A stretch of DNA of 64,000 nt from contig NZ_AP025627.1 in the NCBI RefSeq assembly GCF_022846435.1, forward strand, positions 2,762,001-2,826,000, given 5' to 3'. The position numbers and the translations under genes are program-made. The stretch comes from Parageobacillus sp. KH3-4. GTDB lineage: Bacteria > Bacillota > Bacilli > Bacillales > Anoxybacillaceae. Below are positions 59,831-64,000 of this stretch, in pieces (the first letter of the stretch is position 1; each line of letters starts with the position of its first letter). The notes beneath the pieces are model-generated. The model did no database searches, had not been told where the DNA came from, and saw only the letters and a program-made list of their open reading frames with translations.

Positions 59831-60979
59831 TTATGCTGCTTGTTTAGTAGCCTGCTTCCCTTTGAAAATCGCCTTTAATAACGGCGGTGTCACGATCGTT
59901 GTCGCAAGGACAACGACAACGAGAACAGCGAACAAATCAGGAGTCAATAGTTTTGTTTCCAAGCCAATACCAGCGATAATCAGTGCCACTTCACCACGCG
60001 AAACCATTCCAGCCCCAACCGCAAAAGAACTATTCCAAGAAAATCCGGCCAGTTTTGCCCCCAACGCGGCGCCGACCAGTTTTGTCAATACAGCTAATAC
60101 GCTTAACCCAAGCATTAACCAAATATGCTTTAGCGCACCGGAAAATTCGACGGCTACCCCGATGGAAGTAAAAAAGACCGGTACAAAAATGGAGTATCCA
60201 ATCGTTTCAACTTTTTCAAACACTTCCTGCTTATAATCCGTAAAACTTACGGCTAATCCAGCGATGTATGCACCGATAATCGCCGCTACTCCCGCCGCCT
60301 CTGCAAAATACGCAAACGCAAAACAAATAATTAATGCCGCAGAAATAACAGACTCTGATACACGCAACGGCGCAAATAGCCGCAGCACAAACGGTACGAC
60401 TTTCCACGCCAATAAAATCGCAACGGCAAAGAAAATGATTTTTTTCAGAATGACAGCGCCAAGATGAACGTCGCTGCCGGTTAAGCTCATTAAAAACGCC
60501 AGCGCAATGATGACAAGAATATCATCGATTACTGCGGCACCTAATATTGCAGAGCCTTCCTTCGACTTCAGTTGATCCATTTCTTTCAGCGCTTGCACCG
60601 AAATGCTTACGCTTGTCGCCGACAGCAACAGTCCGAGAAATACAGCCTTTTCCATTGATAATCCGATCGCCATTCCCGCCGCATATCCAAGCGCCAACGG
60701 AACGACGATTCCAAGCACCCCGACATATGTAGCGGCTTTTCCTGTGCGCTTAAACTGGTCGATATCCGTTTCCAAGCCTGCGATAAACATTAATAAAATA
60801 ACGCCGATCTGGCTTATTTCCTTTAAAATGTCCGTATCTTGCACAATCCCTAATACGCTTGGGCCAAGCACGATGCCAATCAACAGCTTTCCAAGCACAG
60901 CCGGCTGCCCTAAACGGACACTAATATCCCCCGCGATTTTTGCAGCAAATAAAATGGCTGCTAGTTGGACAATTAACAT
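59831..60979 (-). CDS. CPA2 family Na+(K+)/H+ antiporter (NapA/GerN type)
   Basis: 382 residues, about 12 membrane segments. LGQPAVLGKLLIGIVLGPS, FIAGLETDIDQFK, and the ion-site AAVIDDILVII are typical of CPA2 antiporters. There is no C-terminal RCK domain, so it is closer to NapA and GerN (about 387 residues) than to KefB. GerN of B. cereus acts in spore germination; whether this one does is not known. The ATG follows AAGGAGAG. Confidence 0.85.
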   Translation of the reverse strand: MLIVQLAAILFAAKIAGDISVRLGQPAVLGKLLIGIVLGPSVLGIVQDTDILKEISQIGVILLMFIAGLETDIDQFKRTGKAATYVGVLGIVVPLALGYAAGMAIGLSMEKAVFLGLLLSATSVSISVQALKEMDQLKSKEGSAILGAAVIDDILVIIALAFLMSLTGSDVHLGAVILKKIIFFAVAILLAWKVVPFVLRLFAPLRVSESVISAALIICFAFAYFAEAAGVAAIIGAYIAGLAVSFTDYKQEVFEKVETIGYSIFVPVFFTSIGVAVEFSGALKHIWLMLGLSVLAVLTKLVGAALGAKLAGFSWNSSFAVGAGMVSRGEVALIIAGIGLETKLLTPDLFAVLVVVVLATTIVTPPLLKAIFKGKQATKQAA

Positions 60980-61062
60980 TCTCCACTCTCCTTATTTTTT
61001 TTCATGAAAGAACTACGTTTAGCGTATGCAAAAGGTTTCATTTTTAATAACAAAGAAAAAGA

Positions 61063-61084
61063 GGAAACGTAATAGCACGTTTCC
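61063..61084 (-). terminator. Terminator behind the 30-residue ORF
   Basis: GGAAACGT / ACGTTTCC stem with a six-base loop; minus strand continues TCTTTTTC. It lies eight bases behind the small ORF and 150 bases behind the EAL gene. Confidence 0.8.
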
Positions 61085-61092
61085 CCATTTTC

Positions 61093-61185
61093 TTAGATTA
61101 CGCTCAACATGTTGTTGGACTGCTGATATATTTTAGAAATTGTCCCGCTGCCAATCGTTTGTAAAACAAGCGCCAATTTTTTCAC
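61093..61185 (-). CDS. Candidate 30-residue small protein
   Basis: From a GTG, MKKLALVLQTIGSGTISKIY then QQSNNMLSVI. AGGA lies four bases before the GTG, and a terminator starts eight bases after the stop. The frame is open upstream for more than ten further codons (RRKQGIAKSGK), so a non-standard earlier start is possible. It lies 51 bases behind the EAL gene and could be cotranscribed with it. No family recognised. Confidence 0.4.
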   Translation of the reverse strand: MKKLALVLQTIGSGTISKIYQQSNNMLSVI

Positions 61186-61236
61186 TTTTCCTGATTTCGC
61201 TATTCCCTGCTTGCGACGGAGTAAAGGAAAAGTATA

Positions 61237-63645
61237 TTATCTCCATTTTCCAACAAATGATTGCAGCTTCATCAGTACACTTGGCAATTGTGCCAACGGT
61301 ACGGGGCGACTAAAATAATATCCTTGCATCTCATCACAGCCTTTTTCCAGTAAAAAACGGACTTGCTCTTCCGTTTCCACTCCTTCGGCGGTCACGCTTA
61401 AATTTAATCGGTGCGCAAGCGAGATAATCGCCTCCACAATCTCCGCCCCTTTTCGATTTTCGTGAAAATCGCGGATAAAAGAGCGGTCTATTTTCACCGC
61501 GTCAATTGGAAAACGATTTAAATAATTTAGTGAAGAGTAGCTGACACCAAAATCATCGATGGCAATCATAATTCCTTGCTCTTTTAGCGCTTGTAAAATA
61601 CGAATCACTTCATTCGGCTCTTTCATAATCGTCGTTTCCGTAATTTCGAAAACAAACGATGATGGCGGAACATCGGCGCTCGTTAAAATATTGGACACTG
61701 TAGCTTTTAGCGAGCTGTCCATAAATTGTCTCGCCGATAAATTAACAGCCATTTTCAGCGCAGAAAATCCATTTTTATGTAAATGTTTCAAATCATTGCA
61801 TGATTGCTGGAGCACCCATTTTCCGATTTTCTCAATCATATTTGTCTCTTCAGCGATTGGAATAAATTCCGCCGGGCTTACCATGCCTAGCTGCGGATGC
61901 TCCCAGCGGATCAGCGCTTCAACGCTGATCGCGCCTGTCTGAACATTTACCTTTGGCTGGTAATAAAGTGAAAATTCGTTATTTTCAAGAGCTGTTTGCA
62001 AATCGTTTTCTAAACGAATTCGCTTTACAAAAATATCATGTAATTTCGATTGATATTGGACAACACGATGGACACCATTCGTTTTCGCATAATAAACCGC
62101 TTTTCCCGCATTATTTAGCAACGTTTCTACCGAACGATCCGCATCATGTGCATAGCTTACCCCGATATTTATCGTGACATTTAGCTTTTCCCCGGCAATG
62201 AAATACGGCTCATTCAGCAAACGATCAAGTTTTTTTAGCAGCCAGTTCACTTCTTCTTGTTTTTGATATGTACAAACAACCGCAAACTCATCATCGCCAA
62301 TTCTCGCCAAAAACACTTGTTCTGACTGGATTTTTTTCAACCGCCGCGCCAATTCCTTTAACAGTTCATCACCGTTTACATGACCAAGAAAATCATTAAT
62401 AAACTGAAAGCGGTTAATATCGATTAATAGCACAGCGATACTAGTATGCCGAAGCAGCAGTTCATTCAGCTTTTCCCTTAAATAATTACGGTTTGGAAGC
62501 ACCGTAAGAGGATCATATTGTGCCATAAATTCAATTTTTTTCTCTTTGCTCTTTTGCTCCGATAGGTCGCGAATAATAAGAAATTGCGCGCTTTGTCCGT
62601 AGTAATCAATGGACGTTTCCTTCACGTCGACTTCTTTTTGTTCCCCGCATAACGATGTTAATACCCATTCATTTTCCTGCTGTTCGCGTTTTTCGAGAAA
62701 ATCGCTTAGCCTTTTCCCTTTTACAAAGTCCATCTGTTCGGCCTTTACCATTTCCAGTCCGGCCGGATTCATGTAGTGAATCGTCCCATCGACTTGAATG
62801 ATAATAGGATCAGGCAAAAATTCGATTACTTTCCGGTATAATTCCTCGCTTTGTTGAAGCTGCTCCTGTACTTGAATAAAGTCGGTGATATCGCGAAGCA
62901 TCGACAATCCTGCGACTACTGTGCCATCCTTTCCGAAAACTGGAGTAACATTTGCGGATACATACACTTTTTTCCCATCTTTTCGTATCAGCGACAAACG
63001 AGCAGACGTTAAACTTTGACCGCGGCTAAGCTTCTGCAAGCTTCGCTGCAGTCTGGCATGATATCCCGGCAAAAAATCGGCGATTTTTTTTGTAACTACT
63101 TCTTTCTCGCTCCAGCCCAACAGCCGTTCTACTTCACGGTTAACCCGCAAAATCCGTCCAGTCAAATCAAACATCACAATCGCATCGTGCGACTGTTCAA
63201 GAAACGAATGAAACAGCTGATGAATTTCCTCAAGCTGTTTTTCACGAGCAATTTGTTCTGTAATATCCCGAGTAAAACAAATCATATACGGAATCGTTCC
63301 ATCCTCTTTAAATGTAGGCACAATCATCGACTCAGCAATTCGCAATTCACCGTTGATATTCACTTGGTCGCGATATGTAACAATCTTCCTCGTTTCAAAC
63401 GCTTTTCGATATTGTTTATTTAAATACGAAGCAATTTCCTTTGGATAAACATCCTCGATGCATTTTCCGATATCTTTTTCGGTCAAATTCGCTAAATAAA
63501 GCGCATGAGAACTAACACGAACATAACGAAATTTAGGTCCTGCTTCCACTTTCATTAAAAACACTACATCGAATAGCTCGTTCATAATCGTAAACAGCAG
63601 CTGCTCATCAACAACGATGTCATAAAGAAATCGATTTCGAGTCAT
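61237..63645 (-). CDS. PAS-GGDEF-EAL signalling protein
   Basis: 802 residues, with no membrane segment. Three PAS-like domains (about 10-135, 140-260, 265-375) precede a GGDEF domain (about 380-540) and an EAL domain (about 550-800). The GGDEF signature reads RIGDDEF, one residue off consensus. The EAL side is intact: EALIRWEHP, DDFGVSYSSL, KIDRSF and AEGVETEEQ. It is probably a cytosolic c-di-GMP phosphodiesterase, with the GGDEF domain regulatory. Start chosen at the ATG nine bases after AAAGGG. Confidence 0.9.
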   Translation of the reverse strand: MTRNRFLYDIVVDEQLLFTIMNELFDVVFLMKVEAGPKFRYVRVSSHALYLANLTEKDIGKCIEDVYPKEIASYLNKQYRKAFETRKIVTYRDQVNINGELRIAESMIVPTFKEDGTIPYMICFTRDITEQIAREKQLEEIHQLFHSFLEQSHDAIVMFDLTGRILRVNREVERLLGWSEKEVVTKKIADFLPGYHARLQRSLQKLSRGQSLTSARLSLIRKDGKKVYVSANVTPVFGKDGTVVAGLSMLRDITDFIQVQEQLQQSEELYRKVIEFLPDPIIIQVDGTIHYMNPAGLEMVKAEQMDFVKGKRLSDFLEKREQQENEWVLTSLCGEQKEVDVKETSIDYYGQSAQFLIIRDLSEQKSKEKKIEFMAQYDPLTVLPNRNYLREKLNELLLRHTSIAVLLIDINRFQFINDFLGHVNGDELLKELARRLKKIQSEQVFLARIGDDEFAVVCTYQKQEEVNWLLKKLDRLLNEPYFIAGEKLNVTINIGVSYAHDADRSVETLLNNAGKAVYYAKTNGVHRVVQYQSKLHDIFVKRIRLENDLQTALENNEFSLYYQPKVNVQTGAISVEALIRWEHPQLGMVSPAEFIPIAEETNMIEKIGKWVLQQSCNDLKHLHKNGFSALKMAVNLSARQFMDSSLKATVSNILTSADVPPSSFVFEITETTIMKEPNEVIRILQALKEQGIMIAIDDFGVSYSSLNYLNRFPIDAVKIDRSFIRDFHENRKGAEIVEAIISLAHRLNLSVTAEGVETEEQVRFLLEKGCDEMQGYYFSRPVPLAQLPSVLMKLQSFVGKWR

Positions 63646-63990
63646 CTCATTCATCCCTTTATGTCATGAAATAACAGCGAATTAATCAATATTAATTATC
63701 GATGTTATTAAATTGTTACCTAATTATAGATCGATATGTTCTTTCACTTATTTTTTCGGCAAAAAAGTTTGTATCGTTAATACGTTTTCCCCTAAATTTT
63801 CAGGAAAAGCACATCATTGGATTGCCGCAATTTTCAAATGCAATGAAAGCAAAAGCATTTCTAAAACATCTTCGTTTAAAAAATTGACAAAAGCATAAGG
63901 ATAAATTTATGATGATAACAAACTCTTTAGTTATGAAAAGTTAGTTGGTTATATTTTTAATCCAATAACAGAAATTGGAGGTAATAATAT
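63646..63990 (+). promoter_or_regulatory. Intergenic region with a SigA promoter for the next gene
   Basis: TTGACA (63884-63889) and TATGAT (63908-63913) are separated by 18 bases; a leader of about 70 bases with GGAGGT follows. No other feature was found in the AT-rich remainder. Confidence 0.6.
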
Positions 63991-64000
63991 GGTAAACACT
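63991..64000 (+). CDS. First codons of a gene cut by the window edge
   Basis: ATG GTA AAC ACT follows GGAGGT at seven bases and a good promoter. Only MVNT is visible, so nothing can be said about the product. Confidence 0.55.

Overview
The window reads as the chromosome of a thermophilic, spore-forming Bacillaceae, most likely Parageobacillus or Geobacillus. The proteins look like Bacillus subtilis orthologues at high identity, the gene order is largely that of the B. subtilis ptsG-to-ylaL interval read backwards, and spore functions are present (CotD-like coat protein, AbbA). No rRNA, tRNA, CRISPR array or intact insertion sequence was seen. Base composition is moderate, and AT-rich only around 40.5-42.9 kb.

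Layout. 0-6 kb: ylaL (cut by the window edge), ylaI, ylaH, typA, ylaF, suhB/yktC, a ykzI-like gene, yktA and a nitronate monooxygenase. 6-9 kb: speA, and opposite it an SR1-type dual-function RNA encoding SR1P, with two CcpN-type operators in its promoter. 9-14 kb: the pyruvate dehydrogenase operon pdhABCD. 14-19 kb: ykyA, def, ykrA, a 23-codon cationic peptide gene, rpoY-rnjA and ktrC. 19-26 kb: ykuV, ykuU, ykuS, dapL, dapH, darB, abbA, a small membrane protein and ykuI. 26-33 kb: fadH, Tat-exported ykuE, ykyB, cheV, corA, an IDEAL-domain protein and patA. 33-43 kb is an accessory block: comB-like phosphatase, a fatty-acid/acyl-CoA cluster with a frameshifted TetR gene and two matching palindromic operators, an arylamine N-acetyltransferase, two phage-gene remnants flanking an AlaX editing protein, and a CotD-like gene. 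43-52 kb: ykwC, an SDR, odhAB and an mcpC-like chemoreceptor. 52-58 kb: a decayed ykwB, then ptsGHI behind a GlcT-type antiterminator leader, and glcT. 58-64 kb: HAD phosphatase, alpha/beta hydrolase, NapA/GerN-type antiporter, a PAS-GGDEF-EAL protein and the first codons of one more gene.

How the genes connect. Central carbon flow dominates: glucose uptake (ptsG/H/I, glcT), pyruvate to acetyl-CoA (pdh), 2-oxoglutarate to succinyl-CoA (odh), fatty-acid use (33-39 kb, fadH). The acetylase route to diaminopimelate is represented by dapH, dapL and patA. SR1P is known in B. subtilis to link GapA to RNase J1, and rnjA lies 9 kb away in the same window. Nucleotide-messenger proteins are also concentrated here: DarB and KtrC (c-di-AMP), YkuI and the PAS-GGDEF-EAL protein (c-di-GMP).

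The most interesting items are the SR1 locus with its operators, the TetR frameshift and paired palindromes, several terminator-backed short ORFs that a length cut-off would miss, and the phage scars around AlaX. I found no single large unknown system. All homology calls are from recognition of the protein sequences, not database searches, and positions of short sites may be off by a base.
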